A stretch of 64,000 nt of DNA from Echinometra lucunter. Lineage: Eukaryota; Echinodermata; Echinoidea; Camarodonta; Echinometridae. Both the position numbers and the translations under genes were made by a program. Positions 11,376-24,400 of the stretch are shown here, piece by piece. Under the pieces are notes generated by a model. It did not search any database, was not told the origin of the DNA, and saw only the letters and a program-made list of their open reading frames with translations. Numbering within the stretch: the first letter of the stretch is position 1; each line of letters begins with the position of its first letter. The stretch is taken from contig CM057157.1 in NCBI GenBank assembly GCA_029962745.1, positions 21,768,916 through 21,832,915 on the forward strand, read 5' to 3'.

Positions 11376-12435
11376 TACTTTGCATTATGCTCATGCAACG
11401 CAACTTCAGTCACTGAAATGATATTCAAGTTTGTGCCTATTTCCTTAACTTGCCTTAATTTGCCATTTTCATAGATTATATTGGAAATACATGTATATGT
11501 ATATTTGTACTTAAGTGTTGTACAGTTGCAATAGTTTTGTACTTAAGTAGTTGCAATAGTGGAAGATTGATAAATGTATGAGTGGTGCTCATCTCAGCTT
11601 GATGTAATATAGCATGATGCTTTCTTTCACAGCTGAGTGTCATGAGCAGGACATCTCTGATTTTGGTTTGGTGGGATAGATTCCCAAGTCATTTTTTTTT
11701 CTTCTTAAAAGTACTCCATGTCTCAGAAAGTGTCGCAAGTGCAGAATTTATTTCATTAACAAATGTCACACCAGAATATTTCAACTGCCAATAAATCATT
11801 ACCATTCTACTTTGCTGCAGTATGAGTTGCCCAGAAAAATGGAAAGTGATAGGTGTGATACATATATGAGTGGTACTTATTAAGTAAAATTTGCAGCAGC
11901 ATGTTGCACAGTTTACTCCTGTAATAGGTTCATATGTATGAGCTGTGATTCTATTGTGATATGCTCTAGTTTACTTGCCTTTGTTGTGCCTTTTCCCAAT
12001 TTTATGCCAGTTGTTTCCAGTGCAGTTTTATTAAGACACGGTTGAAGAAACATAATGCTGTGTAGAATGTAAACTATATTGTTATTTTTTCTCTTGTATG
12101 AGTTAGTGTGAAAACATAAAATATTCATGGATATTGAAGAACGATCACTATTAGAATTTAAAAGGAGTTCTGAATTTTTCAATATAAACCTGTCAAGGTA
12201 TGCACCTGTTTGTTTGAAAATATAAATAGCTTGTGCTAAGTTTGTTTAGTAAGAAATGTTTGTGCATTGGCATAACTCACAAAATACTAAGGAAAAAGAA
12301 TCTTGAACTTGACTAGAAAAATATTCTGACAAAATTATGTAATGTATGTACATGTAACGTGTCTTGTAAGTTGACTGTTTTTGTTGCATTTTTATGCTAT
12401 TGGGCTTATATGATTATCATATAACAATTGACTCC
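11376..12435. other. No supported gene; likely intron
   Basis: AT-rich DNA with a short repeat (TTTGTACTTAAGT.GTTGCAATAG) near 11505-11560. Only random short open frames were seen. Confidence 0.5.
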
Positions 12436-12437
12436 AT

Positions 12438-12612
12438 TGGGGCCGTACGCAGATTTTTTTTTTTTTTTTTTTTTTTGGGGGGGGGCAAGACGTGTAAAAA
12501 TTTTCGAAAAAGCCGAAATGCTAGGAAGCAAAGCCACCGAGCTGGTCACGAGGGCTTTTTTGCATTTTTCAAAAATTCTGGGGTTCCCCCCTCCCCTGCT
12601 GCGTACGGCCAT
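12438..12612. mobile_element. Short TIR element carrying a T23-G9 junction
   Basis: Inverted ends GGCCGTACGCAG (12441-12452) and CTGCGTACGGCC (about 12599-12610) enclose about 150 bp with a T23 run followed by G9, then a GC-richer body. The flanking GACTCCAT occurs on both sides, either as part of longer imperfect inverted repeats or as a duplicated target. Non-coding, so a MITE-like element. Confidence 0.55.
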
Positions 12613-12640
12613 GGACTCCATGTAATGTACGTACTGAGTA

Positions 12641-12813
12641 GGGAAAAAATATTTCTCTACAGGGGCTTTTTCCTACTTCTGTTCAATTCATTCCGAATTA
12701 CATTTTGTATTGAACCTAATGACAATTTTATGGGGGCTCTTTTGCATCTTACAAGGGCTATTTTTTACATTTGGGGGGCAATTCATCTGTAGCCCTCCAG
12801 TAATTTTTCCCCT
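12641..12813. mobile_element. Diverged relative of the 463-653 MITE
   Basis: It has the same block order as 463-653: a GGGAAAAAATAT end, GGGGCTCTTTT, a GGGCTATTTTTT block, TTGGGGGGCAATTC and a TTTTTCCCC end, in the same orientation. The flanks ACTGAGTA (12633-12640) and ACTAAGTA (12814-12821) match at 7 of 8 bases, consistent with an old hAT-style duplication. Confidence 0.55.
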
Positions 12814-12821
12814 ACTAAGTA

Positions 12822-13870
12822 ATTAATTGGAGGTTCATAGCGTATTCCCTAATTTATTACTTGTTACTTGCCAATGTGTTTGCCAGTTTCTACATCACAA
12901 TTTTAACATTATTGCTGTTACTGATAATGTGGACCTCGAATTTTTCTTGGAGGAAAGAATAAACATTGAACGTTACTTAATTGAAATAATCTATAGCCTG
13001 TTAAATTTTATTTGGGTGGCATAGTTTCGCAAATTCTCTTTACATATTATATCTTTTGTCCTTTTGGTTGTTTGTATGTGTGTTTGACTGTTTGACTGTT
13101 TGTTGTTGTTTTTTGTGAAGTGCGCTGAAATACATGTATATGAAGTTGATTGAGTAAATGTTTGTTTAAGCATTTGTGTAATGAAGAATGACATCGTGTG
13201 TGTGAGTTTATATGTGGTGTTGGGAGGACTGAGCACGTGAATGATATTACATGTGCATGTACTGTGATTGTGTGAAAGTGACTCATAAGTCCCCCCCCCC
13301 TCTCTCTCTCTCTCTCCTGAGGGAAAAAAATCAAAGTTTAATCGACTTTTTAAATTTAGATTTTCAAAATCAGGGGGTATGAATGAATTTGGACAAATTA
13401 TGGTTAGGATGTTCATTGAACTACATGTACAAATCACATCCCTCCAGCTCAGTTTTTAAAAAAAAAACAAACAAACAATAAAACATACTTCATTCCACGT
13501 ATTTCTTTTTATTTTATGAGAAGCTCCCTCCCCAAATATTAAAAAATCAAATTAGATAAGGAAATGTGTCTTGAAAGATAACTCAAACTTAAAGAAAACT
13601 GACAAGACAATTATAAGGAAACTAACTGTTAAAAAGAAACTTAGGTACCAAGATGGAGAATAACGTATTATCTTGAAAGAGTTAATTAGAAGCTTTCTTT
13701 ATTCATCTTGGCAAAAAAAATAATAACTTATACTACCGGTGTGCAAGTAAATGATGCACACGATCAATTGGCTTATGAATAGGTAGGCCAACCTCAGAGT
13801 GATGGCCTATTTGGAGAAAATTTCAAAACAGAAATTGACAGTGTCATATACGCTCGAGTGGGCTTGCCAA
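12822..13870. other. No supported gene
   Basis: AT-rich sequence with a C10(TC)n tract at 13290-13317. The 148-aa and 95-aa minus-strand frames here are low-complexity with no family signature. Confidence 0.5.
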
Positions 13871-13879
13871 AGAGACCGA

Positions 13880-13965
13880 GGACTAAGCAAGATGGCGGCG
13901 TGTGCACTCAAGCGAATCGCCCAGCGGGTCCGACGGCGATACCGCGATGCGTGCTTTGTGAATGG
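13880..13965 (+). CDS. Candidate first exon with YY1-type initiator (MAACALKRIAQRV...)
   Basis: AAGATGGCGGC (13889-13899) is a perfect YY1 core overlapping the start codon at 13892, as in many mitochondrial and ribosomal genes. The frame gives MAACALKRIAQRVRRRYRDA, then CFVN, to a possible donor GG/GTATGC at 13966 (phase 2). Unspliced, it would stop after 61 codons. The basic, serine-rich start could be a mitochondrial presequence (inference). No downstream exon of a matching family was found, so product and extent are unknown. Confidence 0.4.
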
Positions 13966-14253
13966 GTATGCGCCTTCTACGTCTTCTATTTCTGTGGCAA
14001 AAACAGTGTCGCAGATGCTGAACTCCATAATATGGAGTTCGGGATGGAGTTCAGTGGTCGCAGATTTAAAACAATGATATAATCAAAAGTTTATAAAAGT
14101 TTAAACAACCATAGGAGAAGTTACAAAACGAATCGCATGCCTAGATCTATTAAACTTGGAATGTCAACGTTAAGCTCATGGGCCAATTCAACTAAATCTC
14201 CTGCAGTCCTGGCTGGAAGCGCACATCGTCCATATCAGCACTGGGGGTACTGG

Positions 14254-14258
<5 letters not shown>

Positions 14259-14284
<26 letters not shown>

Positions 14285-14296
14285 GGGGGGGGGGGG
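14259..14296. repeat. T26-G12 junction tract
   Basis: T26 (14259-14284) is followed directly by G12 (14285-14296), the same architecture as at 12454-12485. A further G run lies at 14478-14495. Non-coding. Confidence 0.9.
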
Positions 14297-14499
14297 CGAC
14301 CGATTTTATACAAGAATGATTATTTGTATCATTTCAATATTGTCGTTGCATCGAATTTTTCTTATTATATCTAGCCGATTGGATAATTTTTTATTTTGCC
14401 ATTCTGTTATTCTTATTTTTTCTTAAAGACTAGATTTTTTCTTTTTTGTTTTTTTTTTGTTAGTTTTGTTTTGTTTGGGGGGGGGGGGGGGGGGGTAAA

Positions 14500-15680
14500 G
14501 AAGGCCTATTTTGATCGACCGGCTTGAGAACCTACAGGCTTATTCTGGCGAGCTATACTTTGGCAAAAGGAAGCCAGTGACAAAAGTGACATTTCCTGTA
14601 AAAGAGCAAAATGTATCTGTGATTTACACTGATGGTAATGCAATACTATATTGTCTTGCCTAACATATCTCTTAGCAGAATGACTGTTCATGCATAAAGT
14701 TTGGCCCAGAAGAAGAGCACACTGGTAAAATATGAAAATATCAATAACTCAAACTTGGTTGATATGTCACTTGCTTCCATTTGCCAAAGTGGGGCAGTAT
14801 ATTGTTAATGAGTATACTCTCGATCTTCGATGCAATGTTAAGCAAAAACTGCTGCCGTTTCCACGCCCATGAAAGGCAGGGAAACAACCGGCAACAACAA
14901 CGATGACGATGACACCACCATCACTACCACCACCACCACCGCCAACGACAACTACAACAACAGCAACAAACGATCCATGGGGCGGTGTTATAAGGGAGGA
15001 TAATGGAGCAACTGCTCCTCCGACCCAAAAGAATCTCGATCGGCGCATAAGCTGCACAGCGCAGTGGAATACCTATTATTCTCCCATATTATTATATTCA
15101 TTGCTTGGACAAGTGTTGGCACCAAAGACTTTTTAAATATATAGGGTTGGCACAACCATATCTTAGACCCAACATTAATTACAAAAGAGAGCACTACGCA
15201 TTTGTACCGTCACCTTACCTTCACGTCCTTTATTCTTTAAACTGAATGTCATAAATGTCTATGATATTCACAAATTCAAAATTGCTGTTCTAATGTTCCT
15301 TGTCAATCTAAATCTTTCAGCCTAGCTAGCTGCTTCTGAAAAAATATAATGTGAAAATTTATTTTTGTTTTCTTTTGTGTTGTGTGCCCTTTGTTTTGCT
15401 TTGTTTTTGCCTGAAAATGTGGAGGGACTGAAGGAGCACTGTGGTATATTTATGGCAGCTTTTGATTGAGTTCCATATCGAGAGTACATCAATGGTTACA
15501 ATACAGGTATGACCGGGCTCTAGCACTGTTGAATGATAGTACTAGGAAAAACTGTGGGCGCTGATGAGGTTACCCCTTGGTAAATAAGATTATTATTGAA
15601 ATCATTATCATGAGCAATCCATCAGAAGCTGCTCCGGCTGGATCAACCCTAGCCTAGTACCTAGTACATGTATGCTTCGT
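14500..15680. other. No supported gene
   Basis: This stretch contains an imperfect ACA/ACC-rich triplet tract at about 14885-14970, which yields spurious threonine/proline or valine/glycine frames, and AT-rich DNA. Nothing else was recognised. Confidence 0.5.
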
Positions 15681-15685
15681 ATCCT

Positions 15686-16860
15686 GGGGGGCCACTCTAT
15701 GTACAACACTGTAACCATGCTCGTGCACACCCTTTCAAAAAGTACCCTTAACTAGGATTCGCGGAGCTCAAAAAAGCTACCCTTAACTAGGATTTTTTCT
15801 CTCCAGCATACCCTTAACTAGGATTTTTCTCTCCAGCATACCCTTAACTAGGATTTTTCTCTCCACGTATACCCTTAACTAGGATTTTTCTCTCCACACA
15901 TACCCTTAACAAGGATTTTTCTCTCCACGCCCCTAACTAGGATTTTTTTCTCTCCACGTATACTCTTAACTAGGATTTTTCTCTCCACGCATACCCTTAA
16001 CTAGGATTTTTCTCTCAACGCATACCCTTAAACTAGGATTTTTCTCTCTCCGTATACCTTTAACAATGATTGAGAGCATTGGACTTAAAAAGCACCCTTA
16101 ACAGGGACTAGGTCAAATATAACTCTTATCATTAGAGCAAGACTGTAGGAATAGTAAGAATGTATCATTTAAAAGTTCTTTCAAAAGCAACAGGGACTAA
16201 GTTCATATTTTGATAATAAAAAAGGGGGTGGTAAACAATAATTTTAGTTTTAACATAATAAATAAAAAATTAACTAATTCTAAAATCATGCCATTTCCTC
16301 GGGTTGCATCAACAGAGCTGCCACATTTCACTGGAACATTTCAGTACTCCAATCAGTATTTGTTAAGGAAATCCGTGTTTCTCAAATAGATAAACAACAG
16401 AACAGAGAAACTGGACATTTAAAAATGAGTATTTTGTATTCTTCTCAATTACCACTATGAACAGTATTCTTCACAAATTTCAGGATGAAATACTGAAAAT
16501 CAGTACTACGTGGCAACTCTGCATCAATGTCATGAACACAATGATATAAATGACACACAATACAGACAGTGTTGACATTCATTGAGTACTTTTTAATTCA
16601 CAGTTAAGTGGCCATCCAACTAAGTGGGGAAATTGATGGAAAGGGGGAAAATCACTGTGAATTAGGTACATTTTTATTTCACTTCAGATTATGCAAAAAA
16701 ATGACCCTTAGCGCGGATTTAGCGCTGAAAAGACCCCCTTTTTCTCTCAAATCGGCGCGGATCCGTGCTCTGCCTGAAAAAAACACCCCTTATTCCGCGT
16801 TTTTGTGCACGCGCATGGTTACAGTGTTGTACATAGAGTGGCCCCCCCCCCCCCCCCCCC
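15686..16860. mobile_element. 1.17-kb TIR element with internal minisatellite
   Basis: The ends are inverted copies. The left end, 15686-15728, reads GGCCACTCTATGTACAACAC, then TGTAACCATGC-CGTGCACA. The right end, 16804-16846, is its reverse complement with about one mismatch in 43. A G run outside the left end mirrors a C19 run outside the right end. The left interior is a ten-unit minisatellite. The right interior has related CCCTTAGCGCGGATTTAGCG blocks. No transposase frame is present. This is a non-autonomous, probably DNA-type element whose superfamily I cannot name. Confidence 0.75.
15742..16060. repeat. Minisatellite, about ten 30-32 bp units
   Basis: The consensus unit is TACCCTTAACTAGGATTTTT followed by CTCTCCACGCA. 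Units vary by small indels in the T run and in the CACGTA/CAGCA/CACACA tail. No frame stays open through it. It lies wholly inside the TIR element 15686-16860. Confidence 0.92.
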
Positions 16861-16899
16861 GGGGCTCCGTATACGGTACCTTCTTCCCAATACTTTATA

Positions 16900-18480
16900 T
16901 TTTGATTTAAAGGGCAAAATTATGCAAAATACAATCGTCCAAATCAAAACAAAGCTCTCCGTTTGTTCCGACCTCTACGTTGCGCGTACGATAATGCGTA
17001 CGGACGTCGTCATCATTTCCAGCAGCGCCTGTGTTTGTAAACAAGTTGAACGTTCGCTATATGTTTACGTGCTAAAACGCTACGTGGAAAATCACTGGGT
17101 ACTGAATCGAATCGGGTTTACGTTTCTTGTATTAGGAGGACGACTAGCTAGGGGGAGAGGATTGCGAGCAAAGGACCGTAGAGGCATGATATTTGACGGC
17201 CTATTTTGGCCCCATCAAAGCCTGGTCCTGTGCCAACAAGACACCACAGCATCCTCAAATACCTCAAGGGTCATGTCGAATATGTTTTTCATCTTGCATG
17301 AGCTTTGTGATTAATTAAATGAATCCCTTTCCAGAACGGGATTGTCTTGCGAAGCCCTTTTTATTTGGCTTGCTGTGTGTATATTCTCCAGGCCCAGTCA
17401 GACGTACGCTCTTCTCTACGCTCTTTGCAACTTTCTTAAATTTCACATCTTCGACGGAAAACTGAAGTGATTTCATTTCAGTCAACCTCTTCATCAGCAT
17501 TCCAGTTAATCACAAGAATACTTCCAATGAATACTTTGTTGCCATTTAGGTGAGTTTTAATTAAATCATTAAAACTAATGGGATTGACTTTGTTTGGCTA
17601 AAATTAGGAATAGGAGCAACTTCAGTGTAAACCTTTCAATCGACATGATTATTTTTTTTATCTTCTTATGATGTTCGGATTATTCTGATTTAAAATTAAC
17701 TTTATCTTTAAGGAGATTAGAATGCTTATGTAAACAAGTATTGACAATACACAAACCTCTACTCATTTGTGTATTGTCAAAACCCCTAGAAAAGTAGAAT
17801 GTGACTAAAATGAAAAAGTATGACCTGTCAAATATATGACATGTTTACTGCGGCAGCCGTTCGGGCTGCGCATTGCATTGCAGTGGAAGCTTCTATGCCT
17901 ACCTATGCGGGGCTCCCCAGCTCAAAATACGGATTTTTTTTAAATTGAACAATTCAATCAAGCAATTTTAGGTACTTACAACGTCAATAAAAAATCTTGT
18001 TCGATTAGGAAAAGGATGGTCCAAAAAATGAGTCTTTATCCTCCCAGATCTTAAATGAATCTTTTCCACAGGCCATTGTTAGTTTGCAAATGCGCATGTG
18101 CAAGTGCTTGTTTTGTCATGCTATGGGAAACGGCGATTGCCGGAATGGCTTCAACTTGGCGTGCAAAAAAGGGAAATATGATGGATTCTAAACACATTTG
18201 AGGTGAATATGATATCTGACCAGAATATTTAAGATAGTAGCATTGTATATATATTTTATCAAAATCTTACTTACTACAGAAAATGTTACTAGCAGGAGTT
18301 TTCACTGTGGCAGATGAGAGCTTCACCGAGAAGCAGTGGTTCCACTCAGGACACTGCCACTCCGTGGCAGCGTCCCAGGGCTAATGACATTTCAAATATG
18401 CTACTAGACCCCCTAGTCCAAAGTCATGAAAGTGAAGACTGAAGGCATGGAAAGTGCTATTGGAGTCCTAGGAGTAATCC
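16900..18480. other. No supported gene; locally CpG-rich island near 16960-17200
   Basis: A 169-aa plus-strand frame (16805-17314) starts inside the TIR repeat and has no signature. A minus-strand frame at 17500-17315 (MLMKRLTEMKSLQFSVEDVK) is open but unrecognised. The CpG-richer stretch could mark a promoter, but no exon with good borders follows. Confidence 0.35.
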
Positions 18481-21400
18481 TATCTATGTAAAGGTGCTTA
18501 TAAATATTAAATTTTGAAAATTTTCACTGAAGAGAATGATTGATAGGGAGAGAGGGGGAGAGGGAGAGCAAAGGGGGGGGGGGGGAGGGAGGAGGGAAGA
18601 AGAAAAGAATGAAGGGAAGAGAGTGAGAGAGTTTAGGCTCTTTCTAGTTGTGTAGAAATGTAGATGCACACTGTAGTTGTGGCAGTCACATTATCTACAA
18701 TTGTCAAAATATTTAATTGGTCTTTGTACCCAGTTATCATTCCAATCTCAACTCAAACAATAATCAAGTTATGCTCTACTCAAGACTTTGTCATGTTGAG
18801 CAGACATAACAATGCAATCCATGGCTGTTGATTTATAATCGGGGGTTAACGTGAGGTCCCTATTCCCAGATAATCATAAGATCTGGTGGTGTGATGGTCT
18901 TATCACTCTATTTCATCTCCATAAACTTTTAATCAGGTTCTGTCAAATGGGTTTCTAGATTATCAACTCGTTATTGTTTTTAAAGAGGTGAACCCATCCC
19001 CACTTCATTGCACAATTTGTAGGGCCTGGGCACATGTATTTGCAGGCTTTTATTGTTTTTATTACATAAGAATGGAACCAAAGAACGAATGTTCATTATC
19101 TACAGAGTAGAACTGTTTTAATGGAGATTTGATTTAAATTCAGTGTTTAATGTAAATGATTACTTAATTTCTAGGAACATAACATCAAAACATCAAGCAA
19201 TAACGTAATGCTGATTGGTGGCACTCAATTTGAAAAAATAAACTCAACAAAGTTACAGACCAATCTAATGTATGCCTGAAGATTGCCCCCAAAATATAAA
19301 TATCTGTATGAACCAAAATATAAATACATGTATCTGTATGAACCAAACCAAACTTGAGCTTTATTATTCTCCAGGGGCCTTCCAGGACCAGGGCACTGTT
19401 GACCATGCATGCAAACAGCTAGTCTGCAAGCACAGACTCAAATCTTTCAAGAAAATACACTTTGTCTTGATAGTCTTAATTGAAGTCTTTTTTTTTTGTT
19501 CATGTAAGTGGATATTGGGTCTGTCGCGTCTTGGGGGGGGGGGGGGACTTGATTGACTGCGGGGTTGGTGTCACAGTGTAGGGCGTGGAGGTCTTTGGGA
19601 GAGCTCTGCTCCCCTTTACAATAATCTGTGGTGGTTCCTTTGTTTTGGGTTGTGTAACTTCTTGTCACTTTAAAAAAAAAAAATCACTGTTACATGTATT
19701 TTCTTGATCTTTGTCAAATTATTACCAGTAACATGTAAATATTGTGATCATATATGATTGGAAAGCTAATAATTTAACACATAAATACAAAAAGAAAAAA
19801 AAAAAGTCTTACCATCTCTACAAAGACAGCTTTGACAAATAAAAATAAATAAGAAGAACAGAAGGGATAAATGTACATGGACAGTCAGGGCTTTTAAGAT
19901 GCATTCTATAGCTTATAGTTCAGACCTCATGTTAAACTTTATGCTTAAAGGCTTGTACATGTACGAACAAAATCATATTTCTTTCATAATGCCCTAACTA
20001 CACACTTCTGCATAAGCAGGTCCTTTGTTAAACACAGCTACTTTTTTCATCTTTATTTGCCATTCTTTTGTAAAAAAAAAAAAATAAAAAATAATCTATC
20101 GCAGTAAAACCTGTGGTTAGCAACCTTCAGCAAGTGTTGATTTACAAACCAGCGGACAACCCTGGCATTAGTTTAGTGACCTGACCCAGCTCAGCCAAGG
20201 CCTGGCTCAGCCCACCACCACTACCAGGCCCCCCAGTGCCAGATGTCATATTCTCATGTTATCCCGGTAGATGACTGATGCATGAACTGACTCATTATGT
20301 ACATAAACCCCATCATGCATTGCAACACTCACGTGTCGTGATCATCCGCTCTTCAATTCATAAGGCATGCAGGAGGGATAAAATTTCGAGGCAAATACTA
20401 GTAGCTAATCTACAGTTCATTTTGATAGCTTTTGTGCAGTTCATAAGAAAATTTGTAATAAATTTTGCATTGAGGTCTAAAAATATTTGTGCATGTACAT
20501 GTGTATAAGGATCCTAAATTGAAGAGGTAATTTCATGTGGCAGGCAGCAGGAAAATGTGTAACTTTGGGACAATTGCAGATAAACTAATTTTTTTTGTTG
20601 TATATAGCATTAACTTTACTATTTGTTATAAATTACAGAAAAGCAAAACAAAAAAATGTACAGGTACATGGACTTGACGTAGATCACCACCATTCCCCAC
20701 CCCCCCTTCCTTTATTGATGTGACAGGACTTTCATTTCTTTGGTGTGACAAGACAATGCTATGACTTGCTTTTGCGCAAATGAAAGTTCATGTGCGCATT
20801 CAAAATGAACTAGGCATCATGGCAAGCCTACCGAGTGAACCTTTGGAAGAGTCATGGCAATGCGATCTCCCTCTGTGCCACGTGACTTCCTGGACTGGGG
20901 GTAATGGGAACCATTGGATGCAGGTCATTGAATCAGCTCTTCCAAGTAAACCCATTGTGCCAAGCATCTCATCAACATTAATCATATCATGTCATAATGA
21001 CACAAACTTCTCGTGCATTTGAAGGAAGGGCAAGGGGCAGTGGGAAGGGTGGGGGGGGGGGGGGCGATATGCCCCTCCTAACCCATTAAATGCTATGCCT
21101 GAGATAACTCGGGCTGGAGTTTACGGAAAAATTGTGCTATACCAAAATCAAATCAAGCTCAATGGGCTAACAGATTTTCAACTGGGGAAAAATGGAGCAG
21201 TATTTTTAGGTACTCATCTGTCAGATCAGACTGCTTTTAGATATACATGTAAATACAACAAATTTTGTAACAAGCCCCCCCCCCCCCTCCCCCTCCCTGA
21301 AAAAAAAAAAGTTGTTTTAAAGCCATGGATCATAAGCTGTATTACCTGTGGTGTTTGTACTCCCCTCTTTTGAGTCTAAGGTCCAGATATGCCTTTTAGA

Positions 21401-24400
21401 TGGCAGATGTGATGATATTTCAGACACGTCTATCTCTTGCCAAGTGACTAGCTTGCATGGTATTTTTCCACTGGAGGTTGACGATAGTGTGATGCAACCC
21501 CCACCCTTCTCCCTCACATCACATGACTCCACTGTTTACATCTATCCATGACGAGTTAGTGGGTCACTGGGTGGAACGCCCAGGTGCTACTGCATCACAC
21601 ATGTCTGAACAATTAGTTTACTAATTGATTTTTAATTTTTAAAAAAATTTATTTGTGAGTGTGCTCTCAGTTTATGATTCAGTAGAAGGATAGACATTGC
21701 TAGTGAGAGGTTGGTGATGCCACAGTGCTGCATCTTTTTGTGGTTTACATTAAGCTCCTCCGGAGGGAAGTCCAGGATATTGATAGACTTGAAGTTTTCA
21801 CTTGGGAGAAGTGATATTCTTCAACTTCATTCAGGAGGATATTGTTTTCAGTAGGTTTATTTCATTAATTGATAATTGATTTATTTACGTATTTATCATT
21901 TATTTATTCATTCATTTATTTATTCATATTTGTTAATTCATTCATTTGTTCATTTTCATTGGGTATGATTTGAACAATCAAATAAAGGTACATGGACTCT
22001 TCATTATCTTGTTGTTTAAACATTAACAGTGTTTATGTGCAAAGTTTCATTTTCTAGCATTTCATTATCTTGTTATTTCCTGAAGTTTGTGTGAATGGCA
22101 ACGGATACTTGAAATGATGAAAACAAATGGTAAACAGATAATATCGAGGAAGCACTACATATTGATGGGAGGTGGACTTTAGAAGAAAAAAAGTTCAGTT
22201 GGCCTGAAAATTTAATGTCCTTTCAATCTGTGTTATGTGCTTGTGAGAGTAGGGTCTTTCCTTTTGTTATTATTATTCTTTGAAAATATTCAGCAAGGTA
22301 CACTCTAGGTCGAAAAAGTCCATGTAGGCTTAAGTACATGTCAGTTAAGTTGCTTAGTTTGAGGCTTATAATGTTAGAATGAGATTGTATACAGTCATAT
22401 TCAGGCATTTGGGGAAATCAGATTTCTTGTTTTTATTTTGTCATAAATGGATAAAGTCATCGTTGTAGATCATCAATATTAGCATGTTTATTTTTGAACC
22501 CTGTTCTTTGAACTTTAAGCTGTCTGTCTCATTTGTGCACAAAAGGCTTTGAGAATTTAGCTATCAATTCCAAGATCCAATTTTGCCAATCAATAAAGTC
22601 CTTGAGAGCTCTGTGTCAAAGGTTATGTAACTGAGGCTAGAGCTACTAGTAGAAGAGCTATTCTGGACCTGCTATTGTGTTGTGAAGCCCCCTGCAAAGG
22701 ATTAAATCCACCCCCTCCATCCAACCTCCCTTTTCTTTGTTGTGGATCATGGACCTACTATGAATGCTCTACTTGTACATGTAGGTCCATGTGGTTATAT
22801 GCTGGGGCATTTAATATGGCCCCTCCCACAAACAACAAGTCCCTTTTCCTTTTATATCTTTAACTGATGATGCAGGCTAACAAAAAATTAGTTGAAAATT
22901 GTGATCAGTTTTGCCAGAAGAGCTGAAATAAGAGCAAATACTTAAATGTACATGAATGTTTGTGATTGTTTATTAAAAGCCTTTGTGTTTTAAAACATTC
23001 ACATTCAAGAATACTTGCCTGGAATGGATACTGAACAAGATGTATTATTTCATAGAAATGTGAAATTTATCATAATCTATGGCTTGTAGCAATGGATATG
23101 TAGATGCACTTCAACCCTTGAAAGCTACGTGTACATGTAGTTCTCCCAATGCAGAGATTGTTCAAGCCCTGAGCCCCCCCCCCCCCCCCCCCCCCCAGTG
23201 TAAACACCCCTTTCCACAAATAGCTGTCTTCTCTTTATTTTGTTTATCCGGAAATGATGCCCAGGCCTTCTATAACAGCAATTGCATGTACCTCCAAACA
23301 TATTCCCTTTTTTATTTCATACAGACTTATCTTTTATCTACCCCCTTTCCACAAATAGCCTCTTGTACCCTTCCCTCCTTTGTATACTTTCTTTAAGTTC
23401 TTTGAAATAACATTGTAGATACCCATGCCTGTAACCTCCAAGAAAAAGACCCAGGGTTCATTGTTAGTTTTCATTGAACTTGATTAACACCCTACAGTGT
23501 GCACTGTTATGTTACTCAGGGAGCTGCTTTGGTAAACAAACCTGTCCTATCAGGTGGAAGCGATGACATCATTGCATTGTTTGCGCACAGCAGGCTACTC
23601 CCCAAGTCCATGGCCATAATCCTCTTGTGAATGGGATGGGTAATTGAATTCCCGATTGGTGGGCTTTTCTGAGAAGCACTCTTGAGACTTTGGCCTTTTC
23701 AGGAGGGATGAGGATTAGGTAGAGACAATCTGCTCAACCTGATGGTTTATTCATGAATGATTGTTCCATGGAACATGCATTATGGTACAAACAGTTTTAC
23801 ATGTAGGTACCAGAATGTATGTGGACATGATTAGAGACTTTACAAGAAGTTTTTTTTTCTTTTCTTTTTTTCTTTCTTTCTTTCTTTCTTTCTTTCTTTC
23901 ATTATCTCCTTTTTTCCAAGTTAAGAGCATTACATTGCATTTATGTAAATGACACTGCAGCAGAGTTGTTTAAAATATTTAACTCCTGGGAATGTAATGC
24001 TGGGCGGATGTTGTGTTTTTTTCCATTTATGGTATTTTTCTTATTATGACGTGTACTGTAGAACTGGAAGGGAAATCCCCAAGTACATGTATACTGTGGG
24101 GAGAAATCATGAATTCATTTCTTTCGTTTCCTTCAAATATTGTTTAATACTTGTGGAAATTCCCAGATTACAGGTTGTTTGATTGATTGCAAAATACAAA
24201 ATCTTCTTTTGTACTGCAAAAGGGCGTATTCCTAAAAAGAAATAAATGGAATTCATATTGCACAATATTTCATGTAGACTTCAAGTCATGAATTTTATTG
24301 CATGGGTTTAACGCAATCTTCTTGTTGTAATTAATGTTGACTTGCAATATATTTGATTTTTTAATTCTCAGTTGTATACTATTGTATAATTACCAAACTT

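Noticed and set aside
12394..12792. 132-codon plus-strand frame with poly-Phe/Gly
   Set aside because: It is the translation of the T23-G9 tract and two repeat elements, not a gene.
13291..13317. C10(TC)n tract considered as a strong polypyrimidine splice signal
   Set aside because: No AG with an open exon follows. It is simple sequence.
15742..16060. Regular 31-bp repeats that superficially look like a CRISPR array
   Set aside because: Units are contiguous with no unique spacers, the host is a eukaryote, and the array sits inside a TIR element. It is a minisatellite.
16805..17314. 169-codon plus-strand open frame, among the longest in the window
   Set aside because: It starts inside the right terminal repeat of the 1.17-kb element, crosses a C19 tract (poly-proline) and has no recognisable domain or splice context.
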